Source: an uncultured Planctomycetaceae bacterium (GTDB lineage: Bacteria; Planctomycetota; Planctomycetia; Planctomycetales; Planctomycetaceae). From it: a DNA stretch of 47,718 nucleotides. A program made the position numbers and the translations under genes. Positions 16,874 to 24,503 of the stretch are shown here, one piece after another. The number at the start of each line of letters is the position of its first letter. Within the stretch, counting starts at the first letter, position 1. Location of the stretch: contig CALFSX010000144.1 of the NCBI GenBank assembly GCA_937916515.1, positions 1-47,718 of the forward strand, in the 5' to 3' direction. Below the pieces are notes generated by a model. It made no database searches. It was not told the DNA's origin and saw nothing but the letters and a program-made list of their open reading frames with translations.

Positions 16874-18883
16874 ATGAGCGACGAAGTAATTCGAGCTGAA
16901 CAGGTTATTGGCGACGGCGGCAGTATTGCCCGGCGGCTAAAATCCTACGAATCGCGGCCGGAACAATTAGCTTTGGCCAACGCCGTAGAAGCGGCCATTG
17001 GCAACAAAGAGCACCTGGTTGCAGAAGCGGGAACAGGAGTCGGCAAAAGCTTTGCCTATTTGGTTCCCGCAATTCTGGCTGCGCGACAACGAAGAACCAA
17101 AGATGACAAGTGCAAACGCATTATCGTATCAACTCACACGATCAGCCTTCAGGAACAGCTGATCAATACCGACATCCCGTTTCTGCAGGCCGTGTTGCCT
17201 GTGGAATTTTCGGCTGTGCTGGTGAAGGGGCGCAGCAACTACATGAGTCTTCGTCGAGCCGGCAAAGCCCTGCAACGTGCCTCGCAGAAAATGATCTTTG
17301 AAGCCGACGGACAGCGGCAACTTGCTCAAATTTCCAGTTGGGCCCAAAACACAACCGATGGCAGTCGATCAGATCTTCCGTTTCAACCGCTTTCGCCCGT
17401 TTGGGACGAAGTGCAAAGCGACCATGGCGACTGCATGGGCAAGAAGTGTCCCAACCACGATGACTGTTTCTATTATCGAGCTCGCCGACGAGTCTGGAAC
17501 GCTGACCTGCTGGTCGTGAATCACGCTTTGTTCTTTTCCGATCTGGCTCTACGCAGAGACGGCGCTTCTCTTCTGCCTGATTATGACACCGTAATCTTTG
17601 ATGAAGCTCACACGGTCGAAGCAGTCGCCGCCGATCACCTGGGAATTCGTCTTTCAGAAGGGCAGATCGACTATCAGCTGAACAAACTGTACAACGATCG
17701 GTCTCAGAAAGGACTGCTGCTGGTTCACAAGATGGAACGTTCTCAACGGCAAGTAATGACAATTCGTCACCTGTGCCGCGACTTCTTTCTGGCTCTTGAT
17801 GATTGGGTTCGACGCTTCGGCCGCAGCAACGGACGACTGGATTCTCCCATCGACATCACCAACACGGTTACTCCCGCGTTGTACGACTTGTCCAGTCAGA
17901 TAGAAATGCACGCCGACAGACTGGCCAGCGAAAGCGACAAGGTAGAATTAAAGTCCGCCGCGGCACGATGTCAGGGGCTGGCGGAAAGTCTTTCCAACTG
18001 GTGTCAGCAGACAAATGCAGACTATGTCTACTGGCTGGAACGTTCCGGTGCTCAGCAGTCGCGACTCAACCTGTTGAGTGCTCCCATTGAAGTCGGGCCG
18101 ATTCTGCAGGATCAGTTGTTCAATAAAGTATCCAGCGTCATTCTTACAAGTGCCACCCTGGCCGTCGGAGCAAAGGACTTTCGCTTCTTCAGAAATCGCA
18201 TCGGCGTGACCGACGGCAAGGACATTCGTCAGGGTAGCCCGTTTGACTACAAAAAGCAGGCTCGACTGATTCTTTCTAAAAACATGCCGGATCCGTCGAC
18301 GCAATCGCGAGACTTCCAGCAGGAATGCTGCAACCGAATTCAACGCCACCTGCTGGAAACCGAAGGCCGTGCGTTCGTGCTGTTCACCAGCTACGGCATG
18401 ATGATGTTTTGTGCCGAACGACTGCAGGGCTGGCTGGCGTCCAACGACATGACACTGTATTGCCAGGGCCGAGGCATGCCTCGCACTGCCATGCTGGACC
18501 GGTTTCGTAACGACGAGCGAGCCGTTCTATTTGGAACCGACAGTTTTTGGCAGGGAGTCGATGTTCCAGGAGAAGCTCTGCAGAACGTAATCATCACTAA
18601 GCTTCCCTTCAGCGTTCCCGATCATCCGCTGCTGGAAGCACGAGTCGATGCAATTAAGGCTCGCGGCGGAAATCCGTTTCAGGAATATCAGGTGCCGGAA
18701 GCCATCATCAAGCTAAAGCAGGGATTCGGCAGGCTTATTCGCAGTCGTTCAGACACCGGTCGAGTCGTCATTTTAGATCCTCGCATCCTCACCAAATACT
18801 ACGGACGCCTATTCCTGGAAAGCCTTCCCGACTGCACTCTGGAAGTCGACGACGGCCAAACAATCGAAGAAATCCCAACCTAG
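16874..18883 (+). CDS. DinG/XPD-like ATP-dependent DNA helicase
   Basis: A 669-aa superfamily-2 helicase of the Rad3/XPD/DinG group. Motif I is EAGTGVGKSF (K58), motif II is DEAH (243-246), motif V is FGTDSFWQGVDVPG and motif VI is QGFGRLIRS. The Fe-S region has three cysteines (C187, C192, C198 in DCMGKKCPNHDDC). The position where the first cluster cysteine is usually found (KGRxNYxC) reads KGRSNYMSLRR, so a four-cysteine 4Fe-4S site looks incomplete. The family unwinds damaged or structured DNA 5'->3'. The gene begins 3 nt after the FHA-GAF-PP2C-like gene, so the two are co-transcribed and probably linked functionally, for example in a DNA-damage or stress response; that link is inference. 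Confidence 0.88.
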   Translation: MSDEVIRAEQVIGDGGSIARRLKSYESRPEQLALANAVEAAIGNKEHLVAEAGTGVGKSFAYLVPAILAARQRRTKDDKCKRIIVSTHTISLQEQLINTDIPFLQAVLPVEFSAVLVKGRSNYMSLRRAGKALQRASQKMIFEADGQRQLAQISSWAQNTTDGSRSDLPFQPLSPVWDEVQSDHGDCMGKKCPNHDDCFYYRARRRVWNADLLVVNHALFFSDLALRRDGASLLPDYDTVIFDEAHTVEAVAADHLGIRLSEGQIDYQLNKLYNDRSQKGLLLVHKMERSQRQVMTIRHLCRDFFLALDDWVRRFGRSNGRLDSPIDITNTVTPALYDLSSQIEMHADRLASESDKVELKSAAARCQGLAESLSNWCQQTNADYVYWLERSGAQQSRLNLLSAPIEVGPILQDQLFNKVSSVILTSATLAVGAKDFRFFRNRIGVTDGKDIRQGSPFDYKKQARLILSKNMPDPSTQSRDFQQECCNRIQRHLLETEGRAFVLFTSYGMMMFCAERLQGWLASNDMTLYCQGRGMPRTAMLDRFRNDERAVLFGTDSFWQGVDVPGEALQNVIITKLPFSVPDHPLLEARVDAIKARGGNPFQEYQVPEAIIKLKQGFGRLIRSRSDTGRVVILDPRILTKYYGRLFLESLPDCTLEVDDGQTIEEIPT

Positions 18884-18898
18884 CCGGGACGCCCCGGC
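18883..18898 (+). terminator. Short GC hairpin at the helicase stop codon
   Basis: GCCGGG (18883-18888) pairs with CCCGGC (18893-18898), loop ACGC. The stem begins with the last base of the TAG stop. There is no T-tract nearby. Confidence 0.4.
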
Positions 18899-18969
18899 GG
18901 GCGATGTCTTGGCGTGATGGGATCTGTTGAAGAGAGCGTTTTCAGCCGAGTACGCCGGATAGCTGTTAT

Positions 18970-18984
18970 CGTAGGGCCGGTTCC
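18970..18984. repeat. Single arm of repeat family R2 (CGTAGGGCCGGTTCC)
   Basis: Identical over 15 nt to the arms of the hairpin at 10543-10618, and again located between convergent genes (the DinG-like helicase and polX). The similarity to the arm at 10604-10618 (reverse strand) continues for a few more bases (TRCCGG) and then stops. The partner arm is missing here. Confidence 0.65.
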
Positions 18985-19024
18985 TGCCGGGCAAGGGCAA
19001 CTTTGGGTTGTTAACTTAATTTCG

Positions 19025-20734
19025 CTATCGCAGCAGCTTTTTAAACTGGGCCCACGTCTTTGTATTGGCGACATCGTCTTTTGTTAATCCGGCTCGGCGT
19101 GCCTGATCGACTCCGTAGGTCAGCACGTCAAAGCCGTTAACGTTGTGCGAATCGGTACTGATGACAATTGGAATTCCCAGGTCTCGCGCGGCGGCGGCGT
19201 TGACGTCGTCAAGGTCCAGCCGCTTGTAGTGAGCGTTGATTTCCATCATCACTCCATGATCAGCGGCTGCTTTCAGCATTTCGGTCATGTCAATGTCCGC
19301 TCCTTCGCGTTTACCAACCATTCTTCCGGTGGGATGACCGATGATGTTTACGTGAGGATTCTTGATGGCGGTCATCAGGCGTTTCATAATCTGTTCGCGA
19401 GGTTGCTGAAGTCCGTAATGCATCACGGCCACAACCCAGTCGGCTTCTGACAATACTTCGTCGTCAAGGTCCATCGTGGCGTCTTCCAGAATGTCGCATT
19501 CGATTCCGCACAGAATTTCAATGCCGCTGATCTGTTTGCGAGCTTCCTTGATTTCAGCCCAGTGAGTTCTTAGCCGAGCGGCGTCCAGCCCATTCGCCAT
19601 GGAAACTCGCTTGCTGTGATCGGTAATTGCGATGTATTTGAGCCCCCGCTGCTTCGCGGCTTCGGCCATTTCCAGAATACTGGCAGCTCCGTCCGATGCG
19701 GTTGTGTGCATATGCAGATCGCCTTTGATGTCGCCGATTTCCACCAGCCGAGGCATTTCACCGGCTGTGGCATAGTCGAACTCCAGGCGGTTTTCTCGCA
19801 GTTCCGGCGGAATCCAGGGCAGTCCCAACGCTGCGTAAACGTCTTCTTCGGTCGCTCCAGCGATCTGTTCTTCATCGCGGAACACTCCGTATTCGTTTAC
19901 CTTCAGGCCCAGATCTTTGGCCATCTGGCGAACCACCACGTTGTGTTCTTTGGAACCGGTGAAATACTGCATCGCGGCGCCGTAAGATTCGTCCGGCACG
20001 ACTCGCAAATCCAGTTCCAAACCAGACTTCATGCGAACTCGCTGTTTCGTGCCACCTCGCATTAACACACTGTCAACCAGTTCGTGAGCTGCCAGACGGT
20101 CCATGGCGGCATCGGGATCGCTGGACGTCGCCAACACGTCCAGATCGCCGCACGATTCTTTGCGACGGCGGCAGCTTCCGGCGACGGCAGCCTGAGTAAC
20201 AGAATCCAGCTTCAGCAGATCTTCCACTACAGCTTCTGCAGCTGATCGAGCGGCAGCAATGGAGATGCGTTTGCCCGCTTCGGCGGCCATGTCGATGTTG
20301 TCCAGAATCGACTGTTCTGTCTTCTTGCCGAAACCCTTCATTGCGGCCAACTGGCCAGCCTGAGCGGCGGCCTTAAGTTCATCCAGCGATGTCAGGTTCA
20401 ACTTGTTAAAGAACACGGCCACCTTCTTCGGCCCGACGCCGGGAATTCTCAGCATGTCAACCACCCCGGCTGGCACCTGAGCCTGCAGTTCGGCCAACTG
20501 ACTGTGAACGCCGGTTTCAATGATCTCCACAACTTGTCTGGCAAGATCTTTGCCGATGCCTTGGAACTGCGTCAGGTCCGTTCCATCTTTGACCATCGAT
20601 TCAAACGATTCCGACGTGGTGGAAATGGTGCGACTGGCGCTGCGGTAGGCTCTGACGCGAAATGGGTTGGCTTCGGTAATTTCCAACAGGTCTGCCAGTT
20701 GATCGAAGATCGCGCCGATTTGTTCGTTTTTCAT
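19025..20734 (-). CDS. polX: DNA polymerase X with PHP domain (PolX)
   Basis: A 569-aa protein. An N-terminal helix-hairpin-helix/8-kDa region (about 1-130) contains [15 protein letters not shown] and [13 protein letters not shown]. The polymerase palm (about 140-310) has [16 protein letters not shown] and LELDLRVV carrying the metal-binding Asp residues. The C-terminal PHP phosphoesterase domain (about 335-569) has [30 protein letters not shown] and the late histidines in HPTGRMVG and [10 protein letters not shown]. The enzyme performs gap-filling synthesis and 3'-5' exonuclease or AP-site processing in base-excision repair. Length and domain order match bacterial PolX. It lies 108 nt downstream of vsr on the same strand, next to two helicase genes, so this segment is rich in DNA-repair functions. 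Confidence 0.95.
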   Translation of the reverse strand: MKNEQIGAIFDQLADLLEITEANPFRVRAYRSASRTISTTSESFESMVKDGTDLTQFQGIGKDLARQVVEIIETGVHSQLAELQAQVPAGVVDMLRIPGVGPKKVAVFFNKLNLTSLDELKAAAQAGQLAAMKGFGKKTEQSILDNIDMAAEAGKRISIAAARSAAEAVVEDLLKLDSVTQAAVAGSCRRRKESCGDLDVLATSSDPDAAMDRLAAHELVDSVLMRGGTKQRVRMKSGLELDLRVVPDESYGAAMQYFTGSKEHNVVVRQMAKDLGLKVNEYGVFRDEEQIAGATEEDVYAALGLPWIPPELRENRLEFDYATAGEMPRLVEIGDIKGDLHMHTTASDGAASILEMAEAAKQRGLKYIAITDHSKRVSMANGLDAARLRTHWAEIKEARKQISGIEILCGIECDILEDATMDLDDEVLSEADWVVAVMHYGLQQPREQIMKRLMTAIKNPHVNIIGHPTGRMVGKREGADIDMTEMLKAAADHGVMMEINAHYKRLDLDDVNAAAARDLGIPIVISTDSHNVNGFDVLTYGVDQARRAGLTKDDVANTKTWAQFKKLLR

Positions 20735-20842
20735 GAGGTCGTCTTACAGCAAATTGGTTGGTACGGCAGATGGTGGCGATGGAGAGTGTTGAACTTAGAA
20801 GTTGGCTGCATCATAGATTGACAGACTCTCGTGGACATTCGG

Positions 20843-21253
20843 TTAATCGAAAAACTGTTCCAGTCGAGGCAGAACCTGGGTCTCAATGTCTCGCGTCCAG
20901 CATTCCCAGATAACAAGTGTTTGCCAACCTTCGTCTTTGAGCTTCTTAAGATTCCGTTTATCGCGATCGACGTTGCTCTGACGTTTGTTCTGCCAGAATT
21001 CTGCGTTAGTTTTAGGTACCACTTTCCCATAGCGGCAGCGGTGCATGTGCCAAAAACAGCCGTGCACGAAGACAACCTTGCGATGTCGCGGCAATACGAT
21101 ATCCGGTTTGCCCGGCAGGTCTTTGCGATGCAGCCGGAAGCGAAATCCCATCTGATGAATCAGTGAACGCACGATCAGTTCGGGCTTCGTGTCTTTGCCG
21201 CGAATCTGCGACATGTTAAACGATCGCTGTGCTGAAGTATGAACGTCAGTCAT
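20843..21253 (-). CDS. vsr: Very short patch repair endonuclease (Vsr)
   Basis: A 136-aa protein with the complete Vsr signature: SFNMSQIRGKDTKPELIVRS at the N-terminus, HRKDLPGKPDIVLPRHRKVVFVHGCFWH with the catalytic Asp and His, and WQNKRQSNVDRD plus GWQTLVIWECWTRD at the C-terminus. Vsr nicks 5' of the T in T:G mismatches produced by deamination of 5-methylcytosine. Usually it accompanies a cytosine-5 methyltransferase; none is present in this window. Its start overlaps the 3' end of larB by 8 nt, and polX follows 108 nt downstream. That puts a mismatch endonuclease directly upstream of a gap-filling polymerase on the same strand. Confidence 0.95.
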   Translation of the reverse strand: MTDVHTSAQRSFNMSQIRGKDTKPELIVRSLIHQMGFRFRLHRKDLPGKPDIVLPRHRKVVFVHGCFWHMHRCRYGKVVPKTNAEFWQNKRQSNVDRDKRNLKKLKDEGWQTLVIWECWTRDIETQVLPRLEQFFD

Positions 21254-22076
21254 TGTCAGACGGTTCGCTGTTTTGCTTCATCACTTCAACGGCATTGCCG
21301 CTGGCAATCATTCCGGCAACATAACCGCCTCGAAACCCAGCATCGATATTTACCGCGACGACGTTTGAGGCACAGCAAGTGAGCATCGACAGCAAGGCCG
21401 TAATTCCGCCAAGCGACGCTCCATACCCCACAGAAGTTGGTACTCCAATGACGGGGCAGGAAACGTGTCCGCCAAGTACTGAAGGCAACGCGGCTTCCAT
21501 TCCGGCCACACAAACAATGGCTGTCATTTGCTGCAGTAACGGAACATGTTTTAGCAATCGTTGAGGTCCCGCGACGCCAACGTCTTCGATTAAGACTGCC
21601 GGCACGCCCATCCAATTCAGCGTTTCTAAAGCCTCGGCAGCCACTGGATAGTCGCAGCTGCCGGCACTCACAACCGCCACAATGGGATGCCGTGCACCGG
21701 TCTTTTGCGATGCTGCGGCAGGCAACGGAAGCCGCAGTGTTTTGGCGCGATGGTGATAGATTGCGTTCGGCAAAGCTGTGAGAACGTGTGCTGCCTGCTC
21801 AGCGTCCACTCGAGTTGCGAATCCGGCCTGTCCAGCGTCTTGTTGCTTCTGCAGAATCTCCACAATCAGCTGTGCTGGCTTTCCCTGTCCGTAAATCACT
21901 TCGGGGAAACCACAACGTTCTTTACGAGCCAGATCAATCGCGGCACCAGTAACTTCTGCGGTTGATGATGCGGTTGCGGACAAACGCGAAAGCTCATCCA
22001 CGATCGCTGAGCACTTCGCGGGGTCGTCAAAATAGCGAGCCAGCACGTTCAGGATTTGGTCGGATGCAGGCAGCAT
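21246..22076 (-). CDS. larB: LarB-type nickel-pincer cofactor biosynthesis protein
   Basis: A 276-aa protein. An N-terminal helical region (1-120) contains RCGFPEVIYGQGK, and the C-terminal PurE (AIR carboxylase)-like domain (about 125-270) has VVSAGSCDYPVAAEAL, DVGVAGPQRLL, GMEAALPSVLGG, PTSVGYGASLGGI and a CASNVVAVNIDAGFRGGY segment. The last carries the Cys used in LarB chemistry. LarB carboxylates the pyridinium ring of nicotinic acid adenine dinucleotide, the first step towards the nickel-pincer nucleotide of lactate racemase-like enzymes. LarC and LarE are not in the window. The gene overlaps vsr by 8 nt. The GSCD sequence replaces the common GTSD, but the rest fits well. Confidence 0.88.
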   Translation of the reverse strand: MLPASDQILNVLARYFDDPAKCSAIVDELSRLSATASSTAEVTGAAIDLARKERCGFPEVIYGQGKPAQLIVEILQKQQDAGQAGFATRVDAEQAAHVLTALPNAIYHHRAKTLRLPLPAAASQKTGARHPIVAVVSAGSCDYPVAAEALETLNWMGVPAVLIEDVGVAGPQRLLKHVPLLQQMTAIVCVAGMEAALPSVLGGHVSCPVIGVPTSVGYGASLGGITALLSMLTCCASNVVAVNIDAGFRGGYVAGMIASGNAVEVMKQNSEPSDND

Positions 22077-22193
22077 TGTTTGCGATCAATGACAACAGGT
22101 GCGAACGTCGCAATAGCGAATTCGTGGCTTCAGTTGAGCGTGCGAAAGAACGGTTATTCTGGAAACGCCCCCATGAGTCTTTGACGTTGCCGC

Positions 22194-22538
22194 TTAGTCT
22201 TCCAGGTCAAACTTTGGAGCTTTGAATTCATCGTCGGCTTCACCTTCGATTTCTGCCGTAGGCCGATTAGCGGATGACGAAGTGTTGCTTCCGGAATAGT
22301 CGATCCTGCGATCTGAGTCTTTGGTGGCGGTGCGGATTTCATCCTGAAAACCCGTCATACCCTTTTTGAATTCAGACAGGCCTTTGCCAAGATTTCGAGC
22401 CACTTCGGGAAGTCGTTTGCCGAACAGCAGCAAAGCGATGACTCCCACAACAAGCATTTCTCCCGGCCCGGGGCTGAAGCCGAATCCGAGCATTGGAAGG
22501 GAATGAATCAGTTGCGAAGTTGTTTCGACGGAGAACAT
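22194..22538 (-). CDS. TatA/TatE-like twin-arginine translocase subunit
   Basis: A 114-aa protein. A short N-terminus precedes one transmembrane helix (GEMLVVGVIALLLFG), then the diagnostic hinge FGKRLPEVARNLGKGLSEFKKG, an amphipathic helix, and a polar tail rich in Ser, Asp and Glu. TatA oligomers form the pore-like component for folded-protein export. The 20-residue extension before the helix is longer than in typical TatA. It is the second of two TatA-like genes in tandem; no tatC is present nearby. Confidence 0.92.
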   Translation of the reverse strand: MFSVETTSQLIHSLPMLGFGFSPGPGEMLVVGVIALLLFGKRLPEVARNLGKGLSEFKKGMTGFQDEIRTATKDSDRRIDYSGSNTSSSANRPTAEIEGEADDEFKAPKFDLED

Positions 22539-22611
22539 GGCGGTGTCTTCAATGTAAATAACTTAGACTACTTATTGCAGGGAACATGTTCACGTTGAGT
22601 CAAGTTTTCGG

Positions 22612-22671
22612 AGCGACAACGGAGCGTTTCCGAGCGGCAGCTCGAATGGTCTGAGGCACCGCCTCGTTAGA
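22612..22671 (+). repeat. Interspersed repeat family R1, variant arm (type 2)
   Basis: The copy starts with the family core GCGACAACGGAGCG and continues with a different arm. This arm contains two small hairpins, CGAGCGGCAGCTCG (22631-22644) and GAGGCACCGCCTC (22653-22665), followed directly by GTTAG. The same arm occurs at 32941-32983 in reverse orientation. The copy lies between the two tatA genes. Confidence 0.75.
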
Positions 22672-22717
22672 ACGTCATTGACGCGGCAGGCTGAAAATGT
22701 GCAGAAGTGCGAATTCG

Positions 22718-22939
22718 TTATTCGACCTTGTCAGGGTCTTTATCGTTGATGTCTTCTTCGCCTTCTTTAACGCCCTTTTTGAACGCAGAGAAACTCTGCC
22801 CCAAAGATTTGGCCGCACCCGGAAGGCGATTGCCAAACAGCACCAGCACAATCACGGCGATAATCGTCATTTCCATCGGACCGCCAAAGCCGATAGCCAG
22901 AGTGTTTGACGATGAGGTAACAGACATAATGTCCAACAT
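22718..22939 (-). CDS. TatA-like protein, short form
   Basis: A 73-aa protein with a single transmembrane helix (MEMTIIAVIVLVLFG), hinge FGNRLPGAAKSLGQSFSAFKKGVKEG and a short acidic tail (EGEEDINDKDPDKVE). It is a typical minimal TatA. It precedes the longer TatA-like gene on the same strand, with a 180-nt spacer that holds a repeat copy. The two hinge sequences differ (FGNRLPGAAKSLG versus FGKRLPEVARNLG), so this is an old duplication, not a recent copy. Met5 is a possible alternative start. Confidence 0.92.
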   Translation of the reverse strand: MLDIMSVTSSSNTLAIGFGGPMEMTIIAVIVLVLFGNRLPGAAKSLGQSFSAFKKGVKEGEEDINDKDPDKVE

Positions 22940-23053
22940 TGATTGAGCTCCAGTTTATTGATCAAGGGCACCAGAATAACGCGCCGTCGACCGAATTGTT
23001 TCGCCGGAAAGTCTGCATCATTTTACAGAATTGGCGGTTTGGTGGGATGTGAT

Positions 23054-23212
23054 CTATCCATTGCCGCCTGACCCCCAGTACGACAATGGTTTATCAGCTT
23101 CTGCTTTGATTCTATCGCTGACCTGCGCGGAATCAACGTCTGCAACAATAACGCTTTGCGGAGCACCCTGATTTCCCGACGTTGACTCCGTTTGCGCAGT
23201 TATTGGCGACAA
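23054..23212 (-). pseudogene. Possible remnant or small ORF without ATG
   Basis: On the minus strand an open frame of 58 codons (23054-23227) reads with ordinary protein-like composition (APQSVIVADVDSAQVSDRIK, then AEADKPLSYWGSGGNG and a TAG stop). The only in-frame candidate start is a TTG at 23212, and an in-frame TAA lies just upstream. It could be the 3' end of a decayed exported-protein gene or a short real peptide. No family is recognised. The rest of 22940-23308 shows nothing. Confidence 0.25.
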
Positions 23213-23308
23213 ACGGGCGTTGAAAGTTTATGCAGGCGAGCGGATTTCGAATCAAATTGCACAACAAAATGCGGTGGTGGCTTCCAAAACGTGAAAAATC
23301 CGGCAGGG

Positions 23309-23995
23309 CTATCTGGATCCTGTATCAATATAGCCGCTTACCTGAATCTTTAGTTTTCCGACGCAGCGTGCTCCTTCCGGAACATTAACCTTCAGAAAAA
23401 CCTGCCCGGATTTCTTGGGAGTATGCTCCAGACCGGCATTGATTGGAAACGGCTTGCCGGGCTTGCCATCCACCACAACGGTGGCCAGCAGGCAACCCAG
23501 TGGAGCCCCCGGAATATAGTCTTTGGATTCTTCATCGGGAGCCAATCCGGTAACGCCAACCGTGGCAGAGAAAGTCAGCTTGTAATCGCCAGCGGCCGCA
23601 ATTCGGAATGGGCGACCTTCCATCACGTTGCCAATGGGTTCCCAGGTTTTGCGAGTATCCAGTTCAAACTCGTTTTGATTTTCCTGCATCAACTCTTCGT
23701 TAATAGACGTAATATGGTCCGAAAGTCCGTCCATTTTGGGATTCAACTGCTTCAGTCGTCCCAGCATTTCCATGGCCTTTTCTTTGTTGCCCTGCTTGTA
23801 AAATTCTTCGGCCACCTGCTTGTATTCTTCAACCAGTTGAAGTTCGGCCTTTTCCAACCGCACGGCCAGAGCTTTTTCTGTGGGAACTTCCTCACCGCGT
23901 TTTCTAGTTGTTTGAGCGTTAACGACTGATTGAACCATTAAGCCAAAAACAGCAACCATCAACGTCGCTCGAAACAAGTCAGTGAGAAGTCTCAT
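23309..23995 (-). CDS. Exported protein with helical region and beta-sandwich C-terminus
   Basis: About 228 aa from the ATG at 23995, chosen because GGAG lies about 7 nt upstream and a signal peptide follows (MRLLTDLFRATLMVAVFGLM, cleavage after VNAQ). Residues about 28-100 are helical and charged (KAELQLVEEYKQVAEEFYKQ then GNKEKAMEMLGRLKQLNP), like one or two TPR units. Residues about 105-228 look like a beta-sandwich (GRPFRIAAAGDYKLTFSATV; PLGCLLATVVVDGKPG; GQVFLKVNVPEGAR), reminiscent of LecA-type galactose-binding lectins or CBM-like domains. Lectin activity is only suggested by this pattern. It is monocistronic. Confidence 0.72.
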   Translation of the reverse strand: MRLLTDLFRATLMVAVFGLMVQSVVNAQTTRKRGEEVPTEKALAVRLEKAELQLVEEYKQVAEEFYKQGNKEKAMEMLGRLKQLNPKMDGLSDHITSINEELMQENQNEFELDTRKTWEPIGNVMEGRPFRIAAAGDYKLTFSATVGVTGLAPDEESKDYIPGAPLGCLLATVVVDGKPGKPFPINAGLEHTPKKSGQVFLKVNVPEGARCVGKLKIQVSGYIDTGSR

Positions 23996-24275
23996 TAGTG
24001 ATCTCCGTTGCAAAAGTGCATTCGCAGGAATGTGTTAGATTGGCGGATTGGTCGCAGCGACATGCCAACAGGAAAGTATGAGAAGCTTGCAAACCAATTG
24101 AAAAGAATGGCCGGCGCGAAACGAGTACCCCTGTTCGACGATTGCCAAGGGGCTTCATTCAGCGAACGCCGTAATCTTTGCAGTTTGTTAGATCTCACGG
24201 CCTGAAACTTACGTTCAGCAAAACGCAATATGTGCGACATGTTCCGAAACATTTTGTCGATTTGTAGGCATTTCG

Positions 24276-24311
24276 GAAGCGTTTTATGATCTACAAGTCT
24301 GAAAACGCTTC
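24276..24311. repeat. 10-bp perfect inverted repeat upstream of the AAA ATPase gene
   Basis: GAAGCGTTTT (24276-24285) pairs with AAAACGCTTC (24302-24311), with a 16-nt loop, about 190 nt upstream of the ATG at 24504. It is followed by a T-rich run (24315-24325). It may be an operator, or an attenuator or terminator of an upstream leader or small RNA. The rest of 23996-24503 contains no gene I can support. Confidence 0.45.
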
Positions 24312-24503
24312 ACGTTTATTTTTGTCGCCCGCAGTTTCCGTCGCAATCGATCCGGTCGCCATTTTGGGTTTTGTGCGACGCAACCAGACCATTTAAGAGG
24401 CGGGTTAACGCTCGTTTTGCAAAGTCGCTACACTCTCGTCGGCTTGGTTTGCTGGAAAAATTTGGAAAAGAATGTCTTACTGTTCATCAGAAGCAACGTG
24501 ATT

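Noticed and set aside
24062-24205. Possible 47-aa plus-strand peptide beginning MPTGKYEKLANQL
   Set aside because: Composition is plausible, but there is no clear ribosome-binding site and it is too short to judge; recorded only as a doubtful candidate.
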